Assembly: GCA_016867815.1 (NCBI GenBank)
Contig: VGIR01000022.1
Location: forward strand, 1 to 38,410
Direction: 5' to 3'
DNA: 38,410 nt
Origin: a candidate division WOR-3 bacterium
GTDB taxonomy: Bacteria; Hydrothermota; Tepidihabitantia; Tepidihabitantales; Tepidihabitantaceae
Positions 31,777 to 38,410 of the stretch are shown here, in pieces. Position 1 is the stretch's first letter. Each line of letters starts with the position of its first letter. The position numbers and the translations under genes are program-made. The notes beneath the pieces were generated by a model, which saw only the letters and a list, made by a program, of their open reading frames with translations, made no database searches and had not been told where the DNA came from.

Positions 31777-34700
31777 CTTCTGGCGGCTGCTGTTTGGCCT
31801 CCTGGTTGCGCTGGCCGCCCCGATCATCGTTGTCCTCTTGTTGGCCGTGCTCATTCTGTCGGTGCCGTCGGTTGGCAGGTATGTGCTCGGCGCGGCGCTG
31901 GTTCGCGCGGCGCCGCGTGCAGGTCTGAAGGTGACGCTCGGGCGGATCGAGGGCAACATCATGGGGAGTATCACGTTTACCGACCTCAAGGCAGTGCTGG
32001 GCCCCGATTCGCTGAAGGTGAGGAAGCTGTCTCTGACCTACGATCCGCTGGCTTCCATCGTGCATCGCAGTTTTTCGACATCAGTGGCAACAGCGGTCGA
32101 GCCGAGGCTCTTCGTCAGTTCGGTGCGGCCCGCCTCAGGACCGCGTGACGGTGACCGTCACACCTATCCTCCCATCCGGATCGGGCAGCTCCGCGTTCTC
32201 GATGGCAGCGTCTACGTCGACGCGGTGGAGCGCGTCGACTCCGTGGACCTGGACCTCAGCCTGGCGTCCGAACCGGCGCAGCTGCAGACCCGGGTTTCCG
32301 ATGTCAGAGCGCGCTTCCCGCGTGAACGAGTCTGGCTGAAAGACCTGGCCGGCAACGCGCGTCTGACACCGGATTCGCTCGTGGTGACCGGGCTGACAGC
32401 GAAGACCGCTGCCTCATCGCTACGCGCCGGGCTGAAGATGGCGTTCCAGCCGAACTCCCTGGTCCTGCAGCTTGAAAGCCTCTCCGTCGCCCTGCCGGAA
32501 CTCACTCCCTTTCCCGGGCGCATCAAGCTGAATGGTGCTGCGAGACTGGACCAGAACCAGCCCTCAGGAAGCGTCCGGTTTGGAGCGGAGGGTCTTGCCT
32601 GGCGCAAGATCGAGTTGCCGACAATCAGCGGCCGGCTGGGACTTGACGATTCGGTTGTGCAGGTGACAATGGCGGGCGCAGACTCGCAACTCGGCAGTGC
32701 GGATTTGGCCGGCCGGGTGGACCTGCGCAAGCTCGACTACTCAGTTTCGGCAAGGCTGACCGGCATCCGTGCAAGACAGCTTCACTCGGCTCTGCCGGAG
32801 GCGAGAGCCGACGCCGAGATCGAGGTTTCGGGTCGCGGACTCGATTCAGTCGCCGTCGACGTCACGGTGCGGGCTCCTGATTTCGACATCGACCGCCTCT
32901 GGGTGACCGGTGTCTACAGAAGGGCCGGCCAGCTCGTTGCCGTTGATAGCTTTGAGCTGAGTGGACCAATCGGCAACGCCACGGGCCATGGTTCCTGGCA
33001 GGGTCGCAGGATCGAAGGCGAGGTCCGCATGGACAGTTTCGATCTCGGACAGTTGGCGAGGTTCGAGTTGCTGCAGGTGCAGGGTCGCGCCGCCGGCAAC
33101 CTGAGTCTGGCCGGGACCATGGAAACGCTGGATGTTGTTTCTGGACTGTCAGTGACGGGTCTGGAAGTTGCCCGAGTCAGCGCGGCGAGAGCACACGTGG
33201 CTATTGCTGCAGCGCTGGGACGGGAGTTCTCCGGTCAGGTGCGGGTTGGAGTCACCGCGGCGAGATATGACGGATTCGCGGTAGATTCGGCGCAGCTGAC
33301 CTGGCACGAACAGCAGTTCGGACTCGGGGTCTGGCGGCCCGGTATCTACGTCACGGCCAACGGAAGTGCCCGACTGGCAAGGGACGGTATTGGGATTGAC
33401 GTCGCCGCGCTCCGAGTCACCGCCGGCAGGGAGGACCTGACCTTCGGCGATGCGTTCCACTTCGGGCTTCGGCGCGACTCGCTGAACATCCGCCTCTCCG
33501 CCGCGGGGCTGGCCGGCGGCGATGTGCGCGCGGCGTTTGCCCGGGCCGCCGGCAGGTCGCCTCGGATTGAGGCGACGGTGAGCCGGGTAGACCTCGCCAG
33601 ACTCAAGGTGCTGACGGGCTTCGGGCCCGATCTGTCCGGTACTGCCAGTCTCAGTGTGGCAGGCAGTGATACGTTCGACGTTGCGATTGACGTCGAGAAA
33701 CTCAGCATTCCCGAAGCCGACGTTGAACTGAGTCGGGTGCAGGGCAAGGCCCGCGTCAGCCGTTCGCGGGTGGAGTCCGACTACCTCTGGCTCGTCCGCC
33801 TCGACAGCAGCGCGGTCCCGGAGACGAGCGTTGTTTCCGGCTCACTCGAATACAAGACCGCAGGAGGTTTCGAACTGGGCGCCGTCGATCTGCGCGCCAG
33901 AATGCGTGATCCCGGTGTCTGGGTAGTTGCCTATCTCAAACCGTTCATGGTAGTGCAACAGGGCACTGTGTTCGGCGATCTGTCACTCAAGGGTAGCCTG
34001 GTGCGGCCGGTGCTTGAAGGGCGCGCGCGGATTTCCCAGGCCCGTCTCGGCGTGCCGGTGCTCGGCACGACCTTCGACCGGGTGAACGCCGAACTGGTGT
34101 TCGACGGCAACCGCGTGCACATCGAGAAGCTGACCGGCAGGTCGAACAACGGCAACGCGCTCGTTACCGGCTTCGTCGACCTCGGCCAGCGTTGGTACGT
34201 CGACTCGCTGCGCTTCCACGGTGACTTCAGCGGTACGACCATCAATCCGCGGCCGGAGATCTACGGCGTCATCGGCGGCAGCCTGGACGTCGACTGGAGG
34301 TCGGGCAGACCCTACTCGCTCTCCGGTACGGTGGACATCGAGGAAGCACTGGTGGCCTGGGATTTCGGACGGAGCTTCGGGAACGGTGCCCCCGATACTT
34401 CCCTTGTGTATGACCTCCGGGTGAGGGGCGAACGCAACATCTGGCTCAGGAACCAGCTGATGGACATGGAATTCGCCGCCGACCTGACGGTACGCAAGAC
34501 GACCAGGGATGTCCTCTACTCGGGCGCGCTGAGCTCGCGGCAGGGCAGCGTCTACTACCTTGATCACACTCTGCGCGTTGACAGCGGCTCGGTGCGCTTC
34601 GACAATATCAACAACCTGAACCCGGAGTTCTACGTAACCGCCGCAATGCCGATCCGAGGTGCGTTGAGGGAGCAAGGTACGCCGGACACGGTAGTCGTGA

Positions 34701-35173
34701 CGCTGACGGGCACCCTCGAGCAACCGAGCTTCGCTTTCCGGTCCGGACCGCCGATCTGGAACGAGACTGAGATCCTCTCCTTCCTAACGCTGAACGTGAC
34801 CGAAGAACAGTTGAGACAGCTCTCAGCGTCGGAGCAGAAGGACGCGGTGACCAAGCTGCTGGGCAGTCGCCTGCTCGGCTACTTCCAGAACCAGGTTTCG
34901 AAGCGGGCGCGCGGGTTCGTCAACCTAGATTACCTCGAGTTCGAGAGTGAGCTGTGGGGCAGCAAGGAGACCAGGGTCACGGTCGGCAAGTACGTGGGCA
35001 GGAACCTCTACGTGTCCTACACCCAGAGCTTCAGCGGCCAGATGATCCCGTCCTTCCGGGTTGAATACTACATCAACCGCAAGAACCAGATCGTCGCCGA
35101 AGGCACTGCCCAAGGTGCTCCCGATGACCGATATCGGACATCGCTCCGCTACCAGTTCAAACTCCGGTACTGA
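31766..35173 (+). CDS. tamB: TamB-like (DUF490) translocation protein
   Basis: 1135 residues from ATG 31766, which overlaps the bamA-like stop by 11 nt. A single N-terminal membrane anchor (residues about 4-30, FWRLLFGLLVALAAPIIVVLLL) precedes a very long beta-rich body typical of the bridge-like AsmA/TamB superfamily, which forms a hydrophobic groove spanning the periplasm. The C-terminal 350 residues are the DUF490/TamB domain, ending YVGRNLYVSYTQSFSG and RYRTSLRYQFKLRY. Known homologues work with an Omp85 partner in outer-membrane protein assembly and phospholipid transport; the overlapping bamA/tamA gene fits this. Confidence 0.9.
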   Translation: MRSNFWRLLFGLLVALAAPIIVVLLLAVLILSVPSVGRYVLGAALVRAAPRAGLKVTLGRIEGNIMGSITFTDLKAVLGPDSLKVRKLSLTYDPLASIVHRSFSTSVATAVEPRLFVSSVRPASGPRDGDRHTYPPIRIGQLRVLDGSVYVDAVERVDSVDLDLSLASEPAQLQTRVSDVRARFPRERVWLKDLAGNARLTPDSLVVTGLTAKTAASSLRAGLKMAFQPNSLVLQLESLSVALPELTPFPGRIKLNGAARLDQNQPSGSVRFGAEGLAWRKIELPTISGRLGLDDSVVQVTMAGADSQLGSADLAGRVDLRKLDYSVSARLTGIRARQLHSALPEARADAEIEVSGRGLDSVAVDVTVRAPDFDIDRLWVTGVYRRAGQLVAVDSFELSGPIGNATGHGSWQGRRIEGEVRMDSFDLGQLARFELLQVQGRAAGNLSLAGTMETLDVVSGLSVTGLEVARVSAARAHVAIAAALGREFSGQVRVGVTAARYDGFAVDSAQLTWHEQQFGLGVWRPGIYVTANGSARLARDGIGIDVAALRVTAGREDLTFGDAFHFGLRRDSLNIRLSAAGLAGGDVRAAFARAAGRSPRIEATVSRVDLARLKVLTGFGPDLSGTASLSVAGSDTFDVAIDVEKLSIPEADVELSRVQGKARVSRSRVESDYLWLVRLDSSAVPETSVVSGSLEYKTAGGFELGAVDLRARMRDPGVWVVAYLKPFMVVQQGTVFGDLSLKGSLVRPVLEGRARISQARLGVPVLGTTFDRVNAELVFDGNRVHIEKLTGRSNNGNALVTGFVDLGQRWYVDSLRFHGDFSGTTINPRPEIYGVIGGSLDVDWRSGRPYSLSGTVDIEEALVAWDFGRSFGNGAPDTSLVYDLRVRGERNIWLRNQLMDMEFAADLTVRKTTRDVLYSGALSSRQGSVYYLDHTLRVDSGSVRFDNINNLNPEFYVTAAMPIRGALREQGTPDTVVVTLTGTLEQPSFAFRSGPPIWNETEILSFLTLNVTEEQLRQLSASEQKDAVTKLLGSRLLGYFQNQVSKRARGFVNLDYLEFESELWGSKETRVTVGKYVGRNLYVSYTQSFSGQMIPSFRVEYYINRKNQIVAEGTAQGAPDDRYRTSLRYQFKLRY

Positions 35174-35186
35174 CATCGAGAATAGG

Positions 35187-35249
35187 CTGAGGCTAGGGTC
35201 GAGGTTAGGAAGACGGGACATTCCGAATCTCAACCTCGGCCTCAACCTG
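35187..35249. repeat. Spacer of approximate 7-nt units between tamB and priA
   Basis: Loose heptamers (CTGAGGC, TAGGGTC, GAGGTTA, GGAAGAC, GGGACAT, then pyrimidine-rich CTCAACC, TCGGCCT, CAACCTG). The two halves are roughly inverted copies, so the RNA could fold back. The GTG used for priA is at its right edge. Confidence 0.45.
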
Positions 35250-37198
35250 TGTCCGGCCTGAAGCGTGACGCGTTGAGCACAAAGCATTACTGCAATGTCG
35301 CGATACCCCATACCCGGCTGCATGAGCTGACCTACGAGTTCGACCGGGAGCACTTCCCCGAACTCGCGCCCGGGGCCTGCGTGCAGGTCCGGTTGCGGGG
35401 AAAGAAGGTGAAAGGACTCGTGCTTGAAGTCCTGAGCCGCAGTCCGGTGCCGAAGACCCTGTCGGTCGAGAAGCTCATCGAGCCGAGGCTTGTCCCTGAC
35501 CAGCTTCTGCACCTGCTGCGCTGGGTGGGGGCGTACTACTTCGGCCGCATGGGGGAGGTGCTCGGCCTGGCACTGCCGCGCGGCATCTGCGGCTACGGTT
35601 TGCGCCGGTCTCGGGTTGTGCCGGCAGCCGCGACTCGGCCGGCGCCTTTCGTCCCTCTTCCTGCTGTCTCTGATCTTCGGTCTCTGCCTTTCGGTTTTCA
35701 GCCGTCGTTCGCCGTCTACGTCCAGACCAACTGCGGCACGCGGGAGGAGGTCGTCACCGGGTTCGTCGCGGCCGGGCTGGAACGGGGGACGGTGATTCTG
35801 TTGATGCCGGAATCAGACACCGAGGCCTGGGCAGACCGATTGCGTTCCCGAATCGGGATTGAGCCGGTTCGATACCATGGTGTCCAGAGCGTGTCGGACC
35901 GGAAGCAGACGTGGCGAGCGCTGCGCTCCGCCGAGCACTCGGTCATCATCGGTGTACGTTCCGCTGTGTTCTCCCCGGTCTCCGACCTCGCCGGCGTTGT
36001 CGTTCTGGATGAGCACGACAACGTCTTCAAGGAAGAGCGGCACCCACGTTTCAATGCGCGCGACGTGGCCATTGCCCGGTGCCGGCTCGCCGACTGCCCG
36101 GTGCTGCTCAGCGACCCATCTCCTTCGGCAGAGACCTGGTTGAACCTCCGCAACGGCCAGTACCGGGGCACGGAGCATCCCGCAGCCGCGCGCCGTCCGG
36201 CAACCGTTGCTGCTCTTGAGGGTGCCCCAGAGGTTCTGCCCGACACCCTCGTTGTTGACATGCGGAGGCACCGGGACGACGTGCTCTCTCCGTTGCTGGC
36301 GAACGCACTGAAGGATGCCGGGAGCGCCGGCGAATCCGCGGTCCTGTACATCAATCGCCGTGGGCTCAGCCGGTACGTGGCCTGCCGCGATTGCGGCAGT
36401 CCGCTTGTCTGTCCCGACTGCGCGGTTTCACTCGTGCTCTACTCCGGCGGTGACCTCCGCTGCCGCTACTGCGGCAAGACCGGCGCCGCTCCGGATGCCT
36501 GCCCGCTGTGCGGCGGGCTGGACTTCCGTCTCAAGGCGCCGGGCATCGAAATGGCGGCGCGCGAGGTAGCGCAGTTGCTGCCGGATGCCAAGGTTGCCGC
36601 CGTCATGACGGAGTCGGAAAGGCAGCCCTCGACCGAACCCGGGTCAGTCATCGTCGGCACGCGGGCGCTGCTCGGGATCCGCTGGCCGGCACGCGTAGGG
36701 GTGGTGGCAGCACTTGCGGTCGACTCCGATCTCTGCGTGCCCGACTTCCGGGCAAGGGAGCGGACGTTCCAGGTGCTCTCGGTGCTCTCAAGGCGCGCAG
36801 CGGAGCACGGAGCCACGCTGGTGCTGCAGACCAGCCGGCCCGATGACCCGGCCGTGCGGAGCGCGGTTGCCGGCGATGCGGCCGGCTTCCTGGACCAGGA
36901 ACTGAAGCAGAGAGAGGAGTTGGGGTTTCCTCCCTATCGCCGGCTCGTGCTGGTCGAACTGATGGTGCAGAGCGGGACAGGGGCGAGTCAGCGCGGCGAG
37001 TGGCTTTGCCGCAGACTGGGAGGAGTTCAGGGGGTGGAAGCGCTCGGCCCGGTGCCGGTGCGGGGAAAGACGAACACGGTGCAGGTGATGGTCAAGGTCA
37101 CCCGCAACATCCGGCTGGACCGGCTCGTTTCTCTCCGGCAGATCGAGGCAGACGGCGTCCGGGCCAAGGTTGACGTCGACCCGCTGGAAACCGTCTAG
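35249..37198 (+). CDS. priA: PriA-like primosomal protein lacking helicase motifs
   Basis: 649 residues from GTG 35249; TTG 35273 is an alternative. The N-terminal DNA-binding domain is recognisable (YCNVAIPHTRLHELTYEF, WVGAYYFGRMGEVL), as are the eight zinc-binding cysteines in C-terminal-half pairs (CRDCG, CPDC, CRYCG, CPLCG). The ATPase core is degraded: the Walker A lysine region GSGKT is replaced by TNCGTRE (160-166), the DEEHD box reads DEHD (254-257), SATPS reads SDPSPS, and the AGRAGR arginine-finger motif reads SRRAAE. ATP-driven unwinding is thus unlikely, as is also proposed for actinobacterial PriA. It may still load replisome proteins. A pyrimidine-rich heptamer array (35645-35714) lies just ahead of the lost Walker A. 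Confidence 0.85.
   Translation: MSGLKRDALSTKHYCNVAIPHTRLHELTYEFDREHFPELAPGACVQVRLRGKKVKGLVLEVLSRSPVPKTLSVEKLIEPRLVPDQLLHLLRWVGAYYFGRMGEVLGLALPRGICGYGLRRSRVVPAAATRPAPFVPLPAVSDLRSLPFGFQPSFAVYVQTNCGTREEVVTGFVAAGLERGTVILLMPESDTEAWADRLRSRIGIEPVRYHGVQSVSDRKQTWRALRSAEHSVIIGVRSAVFSPVSDLAGVVVLDEHDNVFKEERHPRFNARDVAIARCRLADCPVLLSDPSPSAETWLNLRNGQYRGTEHPAAARRPATVAALEGAPEVLPDTLVVDMRRHRDDVLSPLLANALKDAGSAGESAVLYINRRGLSRYVACRDCGSPLVCPDCAVSLVLYSGGDLRCRYCGKTGAAPDACPLCGGLDFRLKAPGIEMAAREVAQLLPDAKVAAVMTESERQPSTEPGSVIVGTRALLGIRWPARVGVVAALAVDSDLCVPDFRARERTFQVLSVLSRRAAEHGATLVLQTSRPDDPAVRSAVAGDAAGFLDQELKQREELGFPPYRRLVLVELMVQSGTGASQRGEWLCRRLGGVQGVEALGPVPVRGKTNTVQVMVKVTRNIRLDRLVSLRQIEADGVRAKVDVDPLETV
35645..35714. repeat. 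In-frame 7-nt array inside priA
   Basis: Ten heptamers in phase: CCTTTCG, TCCCTCT, TCCTGCT, GTCTCTG, ATCTTCG, GTCTCTG, CCTTTCG, GTTTTCA, GCCGTCG, TTCGCCG. It encodes PFVPLPAVSDLRSLPF-like residues 133-155. Confidence 0.8.
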
Positions 37199-37228
37199 CG
37201 CAGCAGGACGCGGGACGCTACGAGGGCT

Positions 37229-37990
37229 TTATTTGCCGGCGGTCAGTCGCTCCAGGTTCTCCCGGATGGTCTTCACTTCCTTTGGATAGGCGACCGAGTC
37301 AACCAGGGCAGCAGCCTCCCGGAGCGCGGCACCGGCTGCTGCCGTATCCTTCATTACTTCGTATGCCACTCCGGCGTTGTTGGCGGCGGATGCCCTGAGT
37401 AGACGGACTGAATCGGGCAGGTCCCGACGCGCGCCCGAGTAGTAGGCGACCGCGCTATCCTGGTATCCCCGGCTCTGGAACAGCCAGCCAATCGTGAACC
37501 GAAGCCGCGCCGCGATCCCGGACGGGCCAGGATCCGCCGCCAGAGACCTCCGGAAGTGCTGGAGCGAGCGGTCAAGGTTGTCGGCTTCGTAGTCGCAGAA
37601 GGCCATGTAGGCTCTGATCGATGCCGACTCGCTGCGGGTCGCGCCCTTGAGCAGGGCGTTGAGTGCGGTCAGCGCCTCGTACCACTGGCGCCGCCCGAAG
37701 AACGAGTCAGGCCCGACGAGCTTCGGACCAAGCTTGTCGGTGAACGTTGCGTGTATGCTGCTGTCGAGGGTCACGTCGCCAAGCATGCGAGTGATGGAGA
37801 TCAGGTCGTCCCGGCTGTTTGACAGCATCGGGATGGGTGCCGGCTCACCTGGTGGCCGCGTGAGTGCTCCCACTACCAGAACCACCAAGACGACCGCAAC
37901 TACTCCGACGATTACCCACTGCATCACGCTGCTCGGAATCCGGAACTTCTTCTTCGGCCGCTGCTGACGGATGTTCTTCATCTTGGCCAC
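37229..37990 (-). CDS. Membrane-anchored TPR-like protein
   Basis: 253 residues from GTG 37990, or 250 from ATG 37981. The longest open frame begins with TTG at 38023, but that TTG is the -35 box of its own promoter, so it is rejected. A basic N-terminal tail (KNIRQQRPKKKF) precedes one membrane helix (VMQWVIVGVVAVVLVVLVVGAL). An extracytoplasmic helical domain follows with TPR-like pairs (WYEALTALNALLKGA, SLQHFRRSLAADP, GYQDSAVAYYSGARRDLP, AAAGAALREAAALV). It resembles YfgM/BamD-type scaffold proteins in outline only. It is convergent with priA. Confidence 0.7.
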   Translation of the reverse strand: MAKMKNIRQQRPKKKFRIPSSVMQWVIVGVVAVVLVVLVVGALTRPPGEPAPIPMLSNSRDDLISITRMLGDVTLDSSIHATFTDKLGPKLVGPDSFFGRRQWYEALTALNALLKGATRSESASIRAYMAFCDYEADNLDRSLQHFRRSLAADPGPSGIAARLRFTIGWLFQSRGYQDSAVAYYSGARRDLPDSVRLLRASAANNAGVAYEVMKDTAAAGAALREAAALVDSVAYPKEVKTIRENLERLTAGK

Positions 37991-37995
37991 GCAGC

Positions 37996-38023
37996 ATCTT
38001 AGCCGGCCGTTGGCGGAAGTCAA
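37996..38023 (-). promoter_or_regulatory. Leaderless-type promoter for the TPR-like gene
   Basis: Minus-strand TTGACT (38023-38018), 16 nt, TAAGAT (38001-37996), then 5 nt to GTG 37990 and 14 nt to ATG 37981. Confidence 0.75.
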
Positions 38024-38336
38024 ACAGGCGGCAACCCGGCTCGCCGCCTGCGAGTAGCCGCGGCCAATCCGGGATCGATACTGGCCTTGATGGCCTGTCG
38101 GGAGCTGCTAGCTGACAGCCGTCAGCCGGCTTGAGCTTGTGCTGCGCCGCAGTCACCAACGGCCTCTTTCGCCACCTCCGCCGCAAGTAGCGCGAGCTCG
38201 GAGCCGCGCTAGTGATGCACCCAGCACTCCCTCGGGCAAGAGGATGGGCGTCAAGACTTCTCCACATAGGGGGGGCGAGCTAAGGGGTTGATTTGTATGA
38301 TGTTACGTGTGGTGTCGTTTTGTGTGGTTGTGGCTG
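38024..38336. other. Gene-free region before the SRP RNA promoter
   Basis: No gene recognised. It contains a small hairpin (GCTGAC-AGCC-GTCAGC near 38110-38130). The last 55 nt are T/G-rich, relatively AT-rich for this genome, and may serve as an upstream activating element for the strong promoter at 38337. Confidence 0.45.
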
Positions 38337-38364
38337 TTGACAGGAATGGGTGTTACGCTATGAT
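38337..38364 (+). promoter_or_regulatory. Strong promoter for the RNA gene at the right edge
   Basis: TTGACA (38337-38342), 16 nt, TATGAT (38359-38364). Predicted start is near 38370. Confidence 0.75.
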
Positions 38365-38369
38365 GGCGT

Positions 38370-38410
38370 GCTAGCGCCGGGGGAACGGCGCGGGCCGCAA
38401 CCCCGTCAGG
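38370..38410 (+). ncRNA. ffs: Signal recognition particle RNA, 5' part (cut by right edge)
   Basis: From the predicted start the sequence reads about 40 nt and ends GCCGCAACCCCGTCAGG. In bacterial SRP RNA the 5' strand ends in a G-rich stem arm, then CCGCNAAC and the invariant GUCAGG that begins the Ffh-binding internal loop, about 40 nt from the 5' end. The match in motif and position, the strong dedicated promoter and the lack of any open frame support the call. The decisive GGAAGGNAGCA partner strand lies beyond the window. Confidence 0.6.

Noticed and set aside
37991-38023. N-terminal extension of the TPR-like protein from TTG 38023
   Set aside because: The TTG is part of the -35 box and the codons overlap the promoter, so they would not be transcribed.

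Overview
The window is a GC-rich (low 60s % by eye) chromosomal segment of a Gram-negative bacterium. Evidence for a diderm cell: a BamA-type Omp85 barrel, a TamB-like translocation protein, lipoprotein signals, and a secreted protein with a type IX-like/FlgD-like C-terminal sorting domain. GWxTD proteins and C-terminal sorting tails of this kind are typical of FCB-group and neighbouring uncultured candidate phyla (WOR-3/TA06-like lineages). That placement is an inference from gene content, not something the sequence proves.

Layout. 1-109: start of a leftward gene cut by the edge. 529-5532: a DUF4175-like membrane/coiled-coil protein and a TPR protein. 5698-8800: an operon of a PASTA pseudokinase, a PEGA-domain protein and a fibronectin-type lipoprotein. 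8914-10275: glutamate dehydrogenase. 10519-15137: a four-gene redox operon (NuoE-like, NuoF/HydB-like, HoxU-like, and a GltS-like FMN protein with its own N-terminal cysteine cluster). This resembles the core of electron-bifurcating HydABC/Bfu enzymes, with a glutamate-synthase-like subunit where a hydrogenase would be, and it sits directly after gdhA. 15145-15984: a DUF4258/DUF2283 pair bracketed by direct repeats that carry a glutamate dehydrogenase 3' tail plus a UUCG hairpin. 16044-16319: a 23-unit, 12-bp degenerate minisatellite. 16664-20368: a lipobox-containing histidine kinase and a sigma54 activator. 20676-24637: secreted, adhesin-like and sorting-tail proteins. 24832-24945: a dead uvrB start with an intact promoter. 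25144-25814 (minus): two small conserved proteins. 26000-26692: an isoprenylcysteine-methyltransferase-like protein. 26743-29907 (minus): a GWxTD lipoprotein and urocanate hydratase. 30001-37198: bamA, tamB and a priA lacking helicase motifs. 37229-37990 (minus): a membrane-anchored TPR protein. The right edge cuts what looks like the 5' half of the SRP RNA gene.

Two genome-scale habits stand out. First, nearly every recognisable promoter has a TTGAC-like -35, exactly 16 nt, and a TANNNT-like -10. In seven cases the -10 lies only 5-9 nt before the start codon, so those messages should be leaderless or nearly so. Second, degenerate tandem arrays with strict 7-, 8-, 9- or 12-nt units occur between genes and also in frame inside genes. 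They supply protein insertions, overlap start codons, and in one case encode a whole signal peptide.
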